A stretch of DNA of 64,000 bases, taken from positions 4,537,739 through 4,601,738 of the forward strand of contig NC_050735.1 in assembly GCF_014529535.1 (NCBI RefSeq), given 5' to 3'. Below the pieces are notes generated by a model that saw nothing but the letters and a program-made list of their open reading frames with translations, was not told the origin of the DNA and ran no database searches. The DNA is from Bradysia coprophila (lineage: Eukaryota; Arthropoda; Insecta; Diptera; Sciaridae). Every line of letters starts with the position of its first letter. Position 1 is the stretch's first letter. The translations under genes and the position numbers were made by a program. Positions 48,825 to 61,700 of the stretch are shown piece after piece.

Positions 48825-51800
48825 ACGAACGAAACTCCAATTTATTTGTTGATCTCGAATATTGTTACTAGTTTTTCCGACTGTTTGACCATCTATCATC
48901 ATTTATAAATGTAATTGATCTGCACCTATACAGACTGTCTTTATGTCAAGCTTAGAGCAATTCTCTATATTTAGCTATATTGTAAAATCAATTTTTGAAT
49001 TTATCAATTCGAATTCCACTATTGGGGCCTATCTCACATAATTTTTGTTCTCCTCCACTATGAAGTATTATTCTGCACCCATAGGCTGAATGTTCAATGC
49101 TCCCTTTGGTAGCCATGCCTGCCCTGGATCTTTAGTAGATCTTTATTCACAAATATATGTATTAGATGTAACGTAGTCATCGGAAATGTGATTATAAACT
49201 TTGCCAAAAAATCTGCGCAGAAGTCACTCCGCATTATTTATCTGTCCAACGAATTACAAGCCAATATTGTTTAGTTGTAAAATATTATTTTATAATTTAT
49301 TTATTGTAAATGTTACCAAGTTTATTTTTAATAAATATTTTTCTCCTTTTTGAAATTTAGACGTGTGAAGATAATTAATTTAGAAAATAGGAAGACGGCC
49401 ATTCTCACGATGCTTAAGAAAGATATATTATGTTTTGCTGCCCACGAAGGTCAATTTAATCAGAAACATTTTTGTTCGGTTGGAAAAGAAACGTTTGTAA
49501 CGTAAATATGTATACAATGAACGTACTTAATTGATCGCCTTATTCGGAAGTCTGCTTTATGTCGCAAAAAATTTTGTTTGAGTGGATGGAAGAACATGGC
49601 TAATTTGAGATCGTGTCAATTTTGTTATTTAGAAATAAATATCGAAATTTTGTTATTTTTATAGATAGCAGCTGTATACATTATAGACACACGGCTGCAA
49701 CAGAGCTTAAACGAGCGGTCTGGTAAAATTTATGAATTCGTTATATAGACGGTAATATTCCCCAGCCGTCTGTTAAAAAGTGAAAACTTCATCTGAATTC
49801 TTTTTTGAAAGCAATGAGCAAACCAGAAGCTCTCATCGAAAGCCTGGATCAGTTTAGTGGTTGAGCGAATCCTAAAACTTACGTTTGGCATCCTCTAAAT
49901 CAACTTAATTAAACTTATGGCCAGTTCATGCTCGCATATGTCGCACATGCATAGGCGAGATGAACTGGCCATTAATCAAATTAAAAATTTAAAGATTTTT
50001 AGCGAGTAGAAGGAGTTTTAAGAACGTGTAGGCTAAAAATAGGTCACGAATAGTAGTGAGTTTCGCCATTGATGCTTTTTACTTACCGCCGAAATTCGAG
50101 TTTAACTTCAGGCTTTATATCCAGCCGTAGCTAGGTCCATTGCTGACGGCATGTTTATCATATTCAAAGTGGAAAAGATAGCATGAAGAAATACGTCAAA
50201 ACACCAATCCTCCTAGCACATTCTGCAGTAAGAAAAAAATAATTCAATTTGATCGCATGCCACAATGATGACTGTATCAAAGTTGAATCGAATAAATGTT
50301 CAATGACAAATAGTTAGAGAAGAACAACAAAAACAAAATTATTCGAAACGATCACACAAACAACGAATAAAAATATTTTGATTAATAAATCAGACAATCG
50401 CGTCGTAAATAGAAACATTTATTGTGTTCAATTCATTCGGATATTTTACTCGCATACAAAAGTTAAATATTGAAAACATTTTAATTTTCTCATTTTTATA
50501 AACTGTCAGATCTTTTTACAGCATTGTTAATTACCCGACCATTGTGATCATCGGCGCATCAATACAATTTTACAAAGAAAATTATTTATTAAATTTTCTA
50601 CAATTTAATTTGTTTGGTAATGTTGAGAGGTATAAATCGGCTTACATTGAAGTGGTGTGTTATTGCTGATGGGATTGTAGAGATGAGGTGCTTTCAAAGG
50701 TAAAGGTAATGAACGGCTATTTTCAAGCAACATGGAATTGTAATCAAAAGTACAGTGAAAGACAAACACGTTTTTCATCTATTAACCATCATTGAAATTC
50801 AATAATTCAAATGAAATTAATGGATGTTAGAAATTCATTGGATGCTTGGCGAATAATTTCTTCTCCAGTTTTTATTGCTGAATATATTCATCAGTAATAT
50901 TCGACTATCTAGCGTATTATGCAGGCAAAAAATTATTGAGAAATAGGGAAACGCTCTTTGGAAACAAGAGTTCACAGGTTTTTGTGTCATTCTATTGCAT
51001 TTCTAGTGCATTTCGTCGCAAAATTACTAGTGTCAGAGCCCTATTTTTTTGGGAAGCAACTTCACTGCTATGACATCTCATGAATATTTAGCAAAGTGAA
51101 GTTGTTTCACCAGAAAATAGATCTCAAAGAATGAAGTACTGAAACAAAACAAAACTGTTGCGCCTCTTCAGGCCAACCGAGGTTTCCTCATAGGAAAGAA
51201 ATGCAATTTGAGCGAATCCTATCAATTTACTGCTTTTTCCAATCAATCTATTCATTTCGCGAAAACTGAGCTGAACTCAAACGAAAGAAGCATATTGTTA
51301 CCACCACAGCACTGCTAGTCCACTCATGGCATTAACATTGAACTAACAAGAGCCATCAGAGGCTATTGTGATAAGAGAGCTTCAGATTGTTTGCATTGTA
51401 TGTTTTGTTTTAACTATGACTATGGCTAGCATCAGCGCTACTGTGTCATCTCTCGAGGAGCAGGGACTATTATTTAGTTTCCCATAAATAGTCCCTGGTC
51501 GATTGTCGTTTGAAAAAGCTTCTATTTGAGCTAATCGAAAAGCATCATCTGGTCGTCATGTAGCTCGTTTCGCGTCTTATTTGGAATATTAAGAATTAAA
51601 AAAAAACGCATCAAAAAACACCACAATCACTCCTTCCGTTCCCTGTAATCGTACGAGTCTAAACGATCAAATAACACCGAAATCCATTCCATTTTCATTA
51701 ACCATTTGTGATTTATTATTAGATTCGATGTTTTAATTAACCATTTTATAATTTTATAATTAATTGTGTTGCTCTCTGTACGAGAAGACTTCGTTACATT

Positions 51801-52236
51801 TAAAACAGTTTATGGGTGTGTTGATTAATTGGATTTTACATTTTATGCTCATGAAATTTGATGAATTATTGGTGATTTAATTTTTTTTTAACAAAGAATT
51901 ATTATTGTTCGAATGTTTGTTTCTTTTGTTTTCGAGTTTTATACAAGCTATCGTTTTTTTTTAATATCTCTATGCACTTATTAGTCCATTTTCATGGCTG
52001 TGTTAGTGCAATTGTAGGTAAATTAATGGAGCACACTTTATGTTACTCCTAAGCGGTCAATGAACTCAGTGGCGGTTGTTAGAAAATTGACTTACAAAAT
52101 TGACTTAAATTGACGTTTTCCTTTACAAAGGAAGGAAAGATTTTTCCCAAGAGACGGAAATCCCATTTTCCCTTCCTAACAAAGGAAAATTCGCTTCGAA
52201 AGCCTATATTTTTAGAGTACAGCTCTAACTAAAATG
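48825..52236. other. Gene-poor AT-rich stretch with small hairpins
   Basis: No gene seen. Two short hairpins stand out. One is at 49918-49971, with arms TGGCCAGTTCAT-CTCGC and complement. The other is at 51461-51498, with arms CAGGGACTAT-TATTTA and complement. The rest is AT-rich sequence closed by stop codons in all frames. Confidence 0.5.
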
Positions 52237-52321
52237 AAAGCAAAATAAAATGATCGAGTCTGGTTTTTGACAATTGAATTTCAATTGTCAAAAACCAGAC
52301 TCGTTCATTTTATTTTGCTTT
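52237..52321. repeat. Near-perfect loopless 85-bp palindrome
   Basis: Symmetric about 52279. Each arm of 42 bp contains AAGCAAAATAAAATGA, CGAGTCTGG and TTTTTGACAATTGAA, with about two mismatches. There is effectively no loop. Confidence 0.85.
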
Positions 52322-52761
52322 TACCTTACTTAAAAAACTTGAATTTGAAAAAATAAACCTATAAATAATTAAAATCGATATGTAAACGAAATTAAGAAAA
52401 ATTAAGTCTTGTGTCACTTTAGTTCACTTTAGCCCTCCGTGGATAACTTTTTTTGTTAAACTTTTTATTTTTTTTACAAATTTAAAACGGAAACGAATTT
52501 TAATGAAGCTTAAATAAAATTTTATAAATTTTAGCAAAAATCAATTAATTTCATGAATTTTAATTAATTTTCAAGAATTTGATGAGTTAAATGAATTAAA
52601 AATAGACCCTTTGAGAATATGATTATCGTTAATTAAACATACACGTGTACACACTTTCAATTTTGTCCTACCTCAATGTGATGACTTCAACAGTTTTACT
52701 ATTTGCTTATAATTTAAGGCAATTAAGTTTATTTTTGTCGTCTTACTGTCTATACTGCTAG
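52322..52761. other. Gene-poor AT-rich stretch
   Basis: Dominated by AATTTTAATTAATT-type runs; nothing recognised. Confidence 0.45.
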
Positions 52762-52886
52762 TTTTTCACCAAAAAAGTATACTCCGTGTGAGAGATAAAA
52801 TTGATTTTTTTCAATTTTTGCTTTGTTTATTTGACAGCTCGCTCTCTCGCGGCTCTCTCACTGAGTACTTTTTGTTGAGTGGAAAA
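52762..52886. repeat. Short MITE family I, copy 1
   Basis: Inverted copy of 59588-59709. Shared parts are CTCCGTGTGAGAGA, GTTTATTTGACAG, GGCTCTCTCACTGAGTAC and TTGTTGAGTGGAAAA. The ends are imperfect inverted repeats of each other. Confidence 0.78.
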
Positions 52887-54110
52887 CATACTTAACACTG
52901 TCAATCCTAACAACATGTTTCTCATTATGCGACTTAATTCGTATAGAATTTGCATTATGGCTGCACAACTTTCATATTATTTATTATCGTCGTTGTCAGA
53001 TCTTATTAAAGTGTGATTATTGAATTTCAAATTCACAATCTCATACAAACACACTATAAACAGATTATTTATATCGTTGCGTCCACAATAAATTAATTCA
53101 TCAATTTTAATTAATGAAGGAAACCAATAGAAATCACATCAATTCATGAGACGTGAGGTCACAATAACTCAACTCAACAGAAAAATGAAGACACACCGAT
53201 AAAAAAAAAAAAATTAAAATTAAAAAATAACAGCAAAAGATAATAATCATGTAACATAATGATGATGTTGTTAAATCTGGGAATAAGTTTGTAATATTCG
53301 GTGTTTTGGTCACTCTGCGTTAGTTGTACGTATATACACACATTTATGTAATGTGTAATAAATGCGAAAGCTCAGCGTGATACTGAAGGTGTGAAACCCT
53401 GCTGGGTCGAAGTTAATAGGCCGAAAAAAATGGATATACATAGAAGTGAATAAAAATCGTGTATAATGCACCTTTCTTTGACTGGGAACCGACAGCACTG
53501 TTTAATGTGTGTATATTTATCTGAATATCATCGAATATTTTTCATTTTCAGATGGTTTGAATGCACTTCGAATATTATACGTAGATATACATATTCGATC
53601 CAATATATCCAATATCCATAGGGAAAACGTCACTTTTACGAATTAATAAGTTAATTGTATCGGCTCATATAGTGCGCGAAGCACCTTGATATTTATTTAT
53701 TGCCGTAAAGACTCTTTTAGGATGTTATTTTTAAAAAAGATAAAAGAAACTTCAAATTATTTTTGGTTCCTGGTGATGATAATTAAGTACTCTGGATGGA
53801 TGCATCGTTATACATAACAATTCATTCTTCATTAAAAACAGGAATTTGATTGAAATAATTGGAAGTTTCAATGTATTCAAAAGTACTCCTTTCTTCCACA
53901 AAAAGAAAATATGACTACACACTTCATGCGCAGTTTCAGAGTTTCTTTGACCATTCATAAAAAATATCTGAAAAACTAGCAATTCCATTTTTTTAAATTA
54001 GTGCACAGCTTTGGTATACCAAATTGTCATTAATTAAAATTTCCTAAAACTCCCATAATCAGACTTCGAAAATCTCATTAAATTCCTATATATCAGGATC
54101 AAGGTCAATA
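52887..54110. other. Gene-poor AT-rich stretch
   Basis: Short minus-strand frames at 53310-53498 and 53752-53988 have no recognisable domain. Nothing else seen. Confidence 0.45.
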
Positions 54111-54228
54111 CAATCGCTAAACCGAACTGGTGTGCATACGTTATTTTGCACCAGCTGGTCACATACAATTCCAAATGGGACCAGCTGGTGCAAAATAACG
54201 TATGCACACCAGTTCGGTTTAGCGATTG
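54111..54228. repeat. Hairpin with perfect arms of about 50 bp (TA flanks)
   Basis: The left arm begins CAATCGCTAAACCGAACTGG and ends TTGCACCAGCTGGTC. The right arm is its complement, with no mismatch seen. The loop is about 18 bp. TA lies outside both ends, so this could be a very small TA-targeting MITE or an inverted duplication. Confidence 0.88.
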
Positions 54229-55596
54229 TACAATCAGTAGCGTTTCTCATTTCTTAGATCTCAATAAAGAAATTGTTTTTTGTTATTTCTAATAATTGAT
54301 TAGTGTTGCTTCATTCTGGATTCAGAAACTGCCAATCCACATGAAACATAAAATGTTGTTAAAAGACCTCCGAAAACTCCTCAAATAGGTGAATTTTTAA
54401 AGCGTTGGAGGCCTTTAGGTTTAGGACTAGTTACTCGAGGACGAATTGAGGACAATTGTTTTGCCTCTTTACATTTTTAGTCAGGGTGTTCTTTCCTATT
54501 TACTTGGAAGTCTCGTACCTTTAGTAAACCCTCGTTACTAACAATCGAACTCAGATATGAATAAATCAATGCATGAATGGTAATAGTTCTTGAAAAGCCG
54601 ATCTACTTTGACTTTCAATGGGAAACTAGATATTTGGCAGAACGTCCACTTTGCAAAACAAAAAATGTTTTCGGTTTGTTCCTTTATTTTCCTTAAGTGT
54701 TTCAAATTTCTAAAATAAATCGGTGACTGATTTCAATATTTATACCTGAGGATTTTTAATCAAATTAACTCACATCTGGTGTTCTCAAAACTCTTGACTT
54801 CAAATCCTTAAGATAGTCGGATTGGTCCTATTTGAATCTAATGAAAACATCATAATTTGAACTGTGACAATAAACAAAATTCTTACTCATAAAATGATCC
54901 CGTATTTGGATTTAACAATGTATTCATCGGATTGTTCTTAGTTATTTATATTATGCCCATTGCCTAATTAATTCAAATAAAAATAAATGATTTTCGTCTA
55001 ATTAATTGAAAACATGAGTCATAAAATGACAAACAAAACTTACGTTGATATTTTCGTAAATTTAAATAAAATATTGGTTAAAAACGAACGCGATAGAAAA
55101 CATTATTACTGTCCGATCAAAATAACTTTAAACTGAATATGAAACAGTTGATATTTAGATAACATCTGTAAATACTACAGAAACGTTGGCATGTGAATGG
55201 TGATGCCTGATTAATTTATTTAGTGGAGTTGCCACCCACTCCTCTAAAAAAAATCCAGGCAATAAAAATTCATTTCAGTCTGGAAATTCACACCGTAAGT
55301 CCGCCGTAAGTTTATTTTTAATTCATTCGTTTATCTATCGATTCAACGAAAATTCAAATTCTTAGGCGCACTATGAAGTGAATTGCATAAATATCGGTAA
55401 CCATGACCTGCGTTAAGTATATACGCATTATCACTAAAAAATATAAATAACTGCTACACAATAAGGTCAACCGTACAACTAATTAAAAAGTCCTAAAATA
55501 GAAACGAAATTTATTTTATTGAATACGATGATAGTGTATTGATGTAAGATAATGAATTGGTCGGGAGACACACTCTCATCTATTACAATAAAACTA
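54229..55596. other. Gene-poor AT-rich stretch
   Basis: No gene, repeat or regulatory site recognised. Confidence 0.45.
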
Positions 55597-56577
55597 AGGT
55601 AAAGTATCGCGGTTCGACAAGAATTTTGGAAATCTGAGTTTCAACTCAATTGTTTACGTTTCTTGGAAGATATGTATGCGTAAATTGTTTTAGATCATAG
55701 AGACAATTAATTTTCTGCGAAACTAGTCTAATTATGTTAATTTTAGGTAATTATTATGGTTTTAATCGAATTCCAGCTTCGACATTTTCGATCGCGGTTC
55801 GACAGTATGGCAAAAATCGCGTTATGACACGTCATGGTCATGTTGATAGAGGTTTAAAAACAAAATATGAAAATCACAAATTGGTATTAAAAATGCTAGT
55901 TATCACTTAGTTTGAGCTCAAAAACATTTACTATTGCGTTTTATACGCTAAAAACTCACTTAAATCGCTTATTTCATAAAAAATCAGCTTTCCGTGCAAA
56001 ATTAAAAGAATATCAACTTTCGATGAATTTTGTATGCACAAACCAAATATTACTTGATTAAAAGGTTCAGTATCAATAATTTCACTAATATCGACTGTTA
56101 TAATGCAAAGAAACGAAAATTTTCCGATAAAATCGTGGAAGTTGAGTCACAACAATCACTGTCGAACCGCAATTTTTTCCGTGTCGAACTGCGAACCATA
56201 TTTACTACACATAATTTCACATAAATAATCGCTTTCTACAGTTGTTTTAGATTAAATTCATAAAAGTAAACATTATTAATGCTAGTAATGTGATTCCCAA
56301 GTTCTTATGTTAATTAGTTGTTGAACAATCTTCAGCCAAAAATCACGAAAATTCATGCGAAAAAGTCACTGTTTCTTGTGTCAACATTTCGTGCTATTTA
56401 AACTATGAAAACACATTCTATTTTGATTAGATTTTACTGATTCACTTCGAAAAACATTTAAATTAATTAGAAAAATTAGATTTTCCGCTAAATTATTCGA
56501 TTTTAATTCACGTTTTCACATACTAAAGATGCTCAACACGAACCATTTTTGACATGTCGAACCGCGATACTTTACCT
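55597..56577. mobile_element. MITE family H-like (TA target, subterminal repeats)
   Basis: 981 bp. Ends are AGGTAAAGTATCGCGGTTCG and complement, with TA outside both (55595-55596 and 56578-56579). The motif CGGTTCGACA or its complement recurs inside, for example near 55796 and twice at 56160-56200. Ends and layout resemble the element at 38690-39578, which begins AGGTAAGCG. The 64-codon frame inside is not called. Confidence 0.83.
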
Positions 56578-57135
56578 TATATTTAAAATAGCCCAATACT
56601 CCCCTCTGGCTTCGCTCTCGGTGTACGCACACATTTCGTGTTTATTAGGCTATGTGAAAATATGCTATTTTCTAATGCGTTTACTTTGCTAAATATGTTT
56701 TTGCGTTGTTTATTTATGTAGTCAATATCACTGAACACAGAATAAATTCTGCTAAGGAAGCGTGCATATATTTCGCAAGGTTCTGAAAGAATAGGTAAAA
56801 ACATTTCTGATCACGAAGGCGGTGTAACACTTGATATTTCGTAGGCACTAAAGTGAGATGGTTTAAAAGGAGTTGATTCCGAAACTGTGGTAAAAATTCT
56901 TAACCATCGAACTAACGCGAAATGGCGTAGAACTAATATTATGATAGTATTATATATTACACGAAGAAGTCGAGGCTTGCCGAGACTGATAGTGACAAGT
57001 GTGTACTCTATTTTATCACATAAGCAAAAATGAGACAACAACATAAACCTGAAGTGTAATCTTTGAATTATTCTTCTAGTTAAGTAATTTTGACAGCCAA
57101 ACACCGCGCGTATGTGATAATAGTACATTACTATA
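56578..57135. other. Intergenic, no recognised gene
   Basis: Minus-strand frames at 56583-56804 and 56811-57128 show no domain. Confidence 0.45.
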
Positions 57136-57244
57136 CCAGTGAAGTAATTTGATATCTCGTATCCAGATGAGTAAAAGTATCCGAGTGCTTCAGCCCGAGG
57201 TACTTTTACTCATCGTGATACGATATATCAAATTATTTCACGTG
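57136..57244. repeat. Hairpin MITE (TA flanks)
   Basis: Arms CAGTGAAGTAATTTGATAT, CGTATC and GATGAGTAAAAGTA with complements. The loop is about 10 bp, and TA lies at both ends. Confidence 0.8.
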
Positions 57245-57850
57245 TAAAGTATGGCGTTTTGCTTTACGAGCGAGGGAAAGGGTCTTCACTAGTGAGGGAA
57301 TGGCCATATTACCTCACTAGTAAAGTAAAATTATTGTCAATAGCGTAGGAGCATCCATTGTGATCCATTGCACTTCAAGCAAAAGAGACCGTAGTCGACA
57401 GATGAAAAGGACAACGTATTTGACATCTCAAATGACATTGACAGTGATCTAAACAAAAGGATATATTTCTTCCAAGGCCATTCAAAATGTCAATTGTCAT
57501 CCACAGAGAAGCCAACACAACCTCACTTTGAAGTTTTAACAAACAAATTTGTTTGAGTAGCGGTGATGTTTTCTTCTGTGGATGAAGGTTGGTTGTTTTC
57601 GGCCTGTCAAAATTCGTTTTTACCTTACTATGGAAGAAACCTATTGTTCCAATTCACTGTAAGCCCGAAAATTGACAGCCCGAACATAAAAACGTCAACA
57701 AATTTTGTTGTAAATTTTTCGTCAATCTAAAAATTGAGGTTAAGTTGCCTTCTGTGGAAGAAATTCGACATTTCAAAATGACCTTGTAACAAACCTATAA
57801 TTCCAATTTCTCTATGCCAGACAATGTAAACAAGATTCTGATAGTTGATT
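57245..57850. other. Intergenic, no recognised gene
   Basis: A small inverted pair CTTCACTAGTGAGG with CCTCACTAGTAAAG lies at about 57277-57318. No coding frame. Confidence 0.45.
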
Positions 57851-58044
57851 CACGGCAGAGTAAAATTAAACCTGGCAGGAGCGGTTCATTATTGAAACGT
57901 CAAATGAGGGACCTAATACACTGTATGAAAATGAACTCAAATGAACACTGACATAAGTTGAAAAATTTAATTCAAAAATTTTTAGGTTATTCAGGTCCCT
58001 AGTCAAACAAGCGCTCCTGCCTGGGTTACTTTTACTCTGCCGTG
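57851..58044. mobile_element. MITE family J (7-bp target duplication)
   Basis: 194 bp. Ends are CACGGCAGAGTAAAATTAAA and, inverted, CACGGCAGAGTAAAAGTAAC. GCAGGAGCG lies just inside both. GTTGATT is duplicated immediately outside (57844-57850 and 58045-58051). Non-coding. Confidence 0.82.
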
Positions 58045-58770
58045 GTTGATTACGGTAACCGGCGAGTCACCGTATTTTCGCAGAGTTCCGTGGCAGAACG
58101 CCGTACAGCGGTATTAACTGTAATAACAATAAGGTTTACGGTTTTCTCTGTTTATTCAGATTCCATTTAATTTTTTCATTACGTCACTAACCAAAAAAGT
58201 GGAGTGAGTCCAAAGTCCAGAAGTATCTAGTGACAATTCTTTCACGGTTTAATGTAACAAATGACTAATTTTGGATATCACGAACGTACTTCCAGCATGA
58301 GTGTTACCCTAAATAGTGTACTGAAACTTGACAGTGTCTCACACACTGTAAAAACCATTTCATACAAAATTTCATACCCTGTCGCCAGTGACCTTTGGCT
58401 TGAAGTGCGTTGATATCATGAACGGGAAATACATAATCTGAGAATGAACGTGTGACAACTTACCGGGCTCTGGTTCAATCAAACCAAATTTAAATTGAAT
58501 TTAAATGCGTCTTCAATTACTACTACGACCACTTTACATATTCATTAAATTTCTCATGTATTTCTAATGTAAACAAAAGCGTAACTATAAAAGTCGTAGT
58601 TATCACCTCGAACTGGTGAGTGCGCAAAAAATTTTCAAGAGGTGTGCCAACTTTGAATAATAAAACAAATTGTGTGGAATTTACCTTCGAAACCGAGCTT
58701 TTTAGTGCGCGCGCAGTGTAACTTAGCCAGAAATAATAGCAGATGATATTGCTGTCTATTCTGTTACAAA
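58045..58770. other. Upstream region of the fatty acid synthase gene
   Basis: Presumably contains the promoter and 5' leader of the gene starting at 58771. No convincing TATA box. Minus-strand frame 58523-58828 overlaps the first exon and is a shadow. Confidence 0.45.
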
Positions 58771-61700
58771 ATGAATGACAATAATGGGGAAAATATCGTA
58801 ATTTCTGGAATCTCAGGACGATTTCCAAAGAGCCAAAATGTTGAAGAATTATCGAAAAATCTCTATGCCAAGGTATGCCAAATTAAATTAAAATTCTATC
58901 GTTTATTTAGATGGTCGAAGATGGTTCTGTTACATTATCAAAAATCATAAAATCTAGTTATGTTGTAAAAGTGTGTATTAATAATGCTTAGGGCACAACC
59001 TTTTTATAATTTAGTCAACGAACGATTTTAAAAGTTAACGAAAACGTTCGTGGGAAGCAGTGAAGCTACACGGCTCTTAGCCATCCTCACGATTACTCTA
59101 AACATAGTGTATTGAACGGTGAAAGTAAGGAACGAACTTCCCAAATTCAGCAAAAATTTTCCAAATATTGGAAAACTTTAGCAGAAAATAATATGCCCTG
59201 AAGTGCAGTAAACGGCAATAAACGTTTTTTTCTTTTACAATTTAGATCGATATGATAAGTGATGTAAAAACCGGCGATGATTTCAATGCGAAAGTTCCAA
59301 AACGGAGAGGCATCATTGATAATTTAAATAAATTCGATGCATCTTGCTTCCATGTGAGCACAAGACAGGCGGAAGCAATGTCACCAGAAAATCGAATCTT
59401 ATTGGAGGTAGCAGTTGAGGCGATATTCGATGCTGGGATTAACCCTGAATCGTTGAGAGGTAATTTCGGATTTTTTCAGTTAAAACATTCTTTTATTGTG
59501 CACTGCACAATGGGCGGTGTACATAAATGAGTGACCGTGTTGTCAAAGCACATAGCAAAGTAATAGTTTTGGGGTGGTAAGTGTCCATTCCACTCAACAA
59601 AAAACACTCTGTGAGAGAGCCGTTAGAGAGTGAACTGTCAAATAAACAAAGAAAAAATTGGAAAAATTCAATTTTGTCTCTCACACGGAGTACTTTTTTG
59701 GTAAGAGGAAACTAGACATTAAGATGGCCAAATTACTGAGAACCATTAATACCATTCATTGGTTACCAATAATATTGTTGCACACCTGTAAAAGTAATAA
59801 CGTATTTGGAGTGCCACAATGTTACTCTTTAATACTATTAATGGCATTGTAAAAATATGAAGTGATTCAAAGTACTGACTTACTATCCTTTTCTATTATT
59901 TCGCAAGGTGCTTTGGTGTATTGCATCATTAAAATATGAAGTTTTTAGGTTCAAACACAGCTGTATGTTTGGCTCAATCGACGTACGACTCAATGTATAC
60001 TAATGTTTACGGTGATGCATCTAGCGACATACATTCTTTCTTGGGGTAATTAGCTAGTCAGTGTATTACTAATATGACTTTTAATCTAAGCATTTGTTTC
60101 TTAGCTGAAAGAATTATAGAACTGAAAGTCTGAAAGCAAATGCTCATGGCGTACTTCGAGTCGAATACGCATTTTGCTTAAAAAAATGTTTGTTGCTAGC
60201 CATAATCAGTTTGATTACGATTAATATGGAGTGAAGTATCTGGGCAGCAGTTTATGTGAGAATGTTGTCTTCAACGAATCGACAAACGTTTACAGAATTC
60301 TGAAATTTTCGTTCCTGAATGAACCCTTGAACAAGTTTTTGTCACAGAGCAAATAGACCAGTACATTCCGTCATAAAAAATCTTTGCAGAGACTGCAGCC
60401 GAACTACTAAGTATTTAAAGAACAATTCATCCACTAGATGTAAGGGATCGGTTTCAGATCTCGCCGCTTGCCTCCGTCATTTGTACTTAAAGGAAGCAAC
60501 TAAATTAATTTACGAGAAAAAAGACTGCTCACGAGAAAAGAAACATTTTTAGGACCTTCCACCGAACTTCAGTGACTGAAGACTTTGCTTCACATGTGAT
60601 AATGATTTGGAAGAAAAGCCGAGCCGAGGCAAATTAATGGGTTTCAATGTTTTGATCAATGAGGTTGCCGAAGGAAGAAGGAAAATCATAGGGAGCACCG
60701 GTGCATTGCTCCCAGAATTTGTTTTCGATAACAAATCTTATTAGACCCTTACGAAGTACTGGGGTCTTATGGGTTTACGCATACGTTTGTAACACGTCGA
60801 ATTGGACTCCCTGAGTAAGGGGAAACCTATTGTGGTTGTCTAGAGATGCCAAATCCGCGAAAAAAAAAATGTCCGTCTGTCCGTCTGTCTGCACGATAAC
60901 TTGAGTAAAACGCATCCGATTTTGAAAATTCTTTTTTTTCCCGTTTGGTAATGTCAAAAGACAGACTAAGTTCGAAGATGAGTGATTTTGGATCGACCCC
61001 TCCCGAGCTGTGGCCCAATAAGTGCTTTACGGTTTTTCGAAGATATCTCCGGACATTTAAACGTTAAACTTGTAAGTGATACAATACCGATCGACAAAAA
61101 AAAAGTTTATGGAAATCGGATGACCGACTCGTGAGTTAGACCCCTTGGTGTGGAACAGGCACAGGGCGGCAAGCAGTTTTTGCTTGTAGGTCGGCCACAT
61201 TTGAACATATTTCGTCTGTTTTAGCTTTATTAGATAGGTATTGACCGTACCAATCAGGGAAAATTTTTTTTATGAAATTATGTTCTCCGGAGCGTGAGCT
61301 AGGTCTCTTGGAGTGAGCTCTTATCTGGCTACTCGGAAGTACAGTGAACGTGGTGTATTTTGACAATATAATTTTGACCGAATTTCATGAATTTTTTTTT
61401 GTTTGAAAGGTATTAACGAATGTAAAGCGTCGGTACTATTTCCGGTCTCCTAACAAAATGGCTGCCGGCGGCCATATTGGATTTTAGTAAAATAGAAATA
61501 TCTTGGGAAAAATGATACTTAGAGAGTTTCTGTTAACATGGAAATAATTTGTTATGTGTGTGGGGTTTCAGGGATTCCATATACGGACATCTATATATAC
61601 CTATATACAGCTATATTGAGCTATATACAGGCATATAGAGCTATATAATAGCATATTCCTCTGTGAAATGTTTATTTATAGTGAAATATAGGTAAATATA

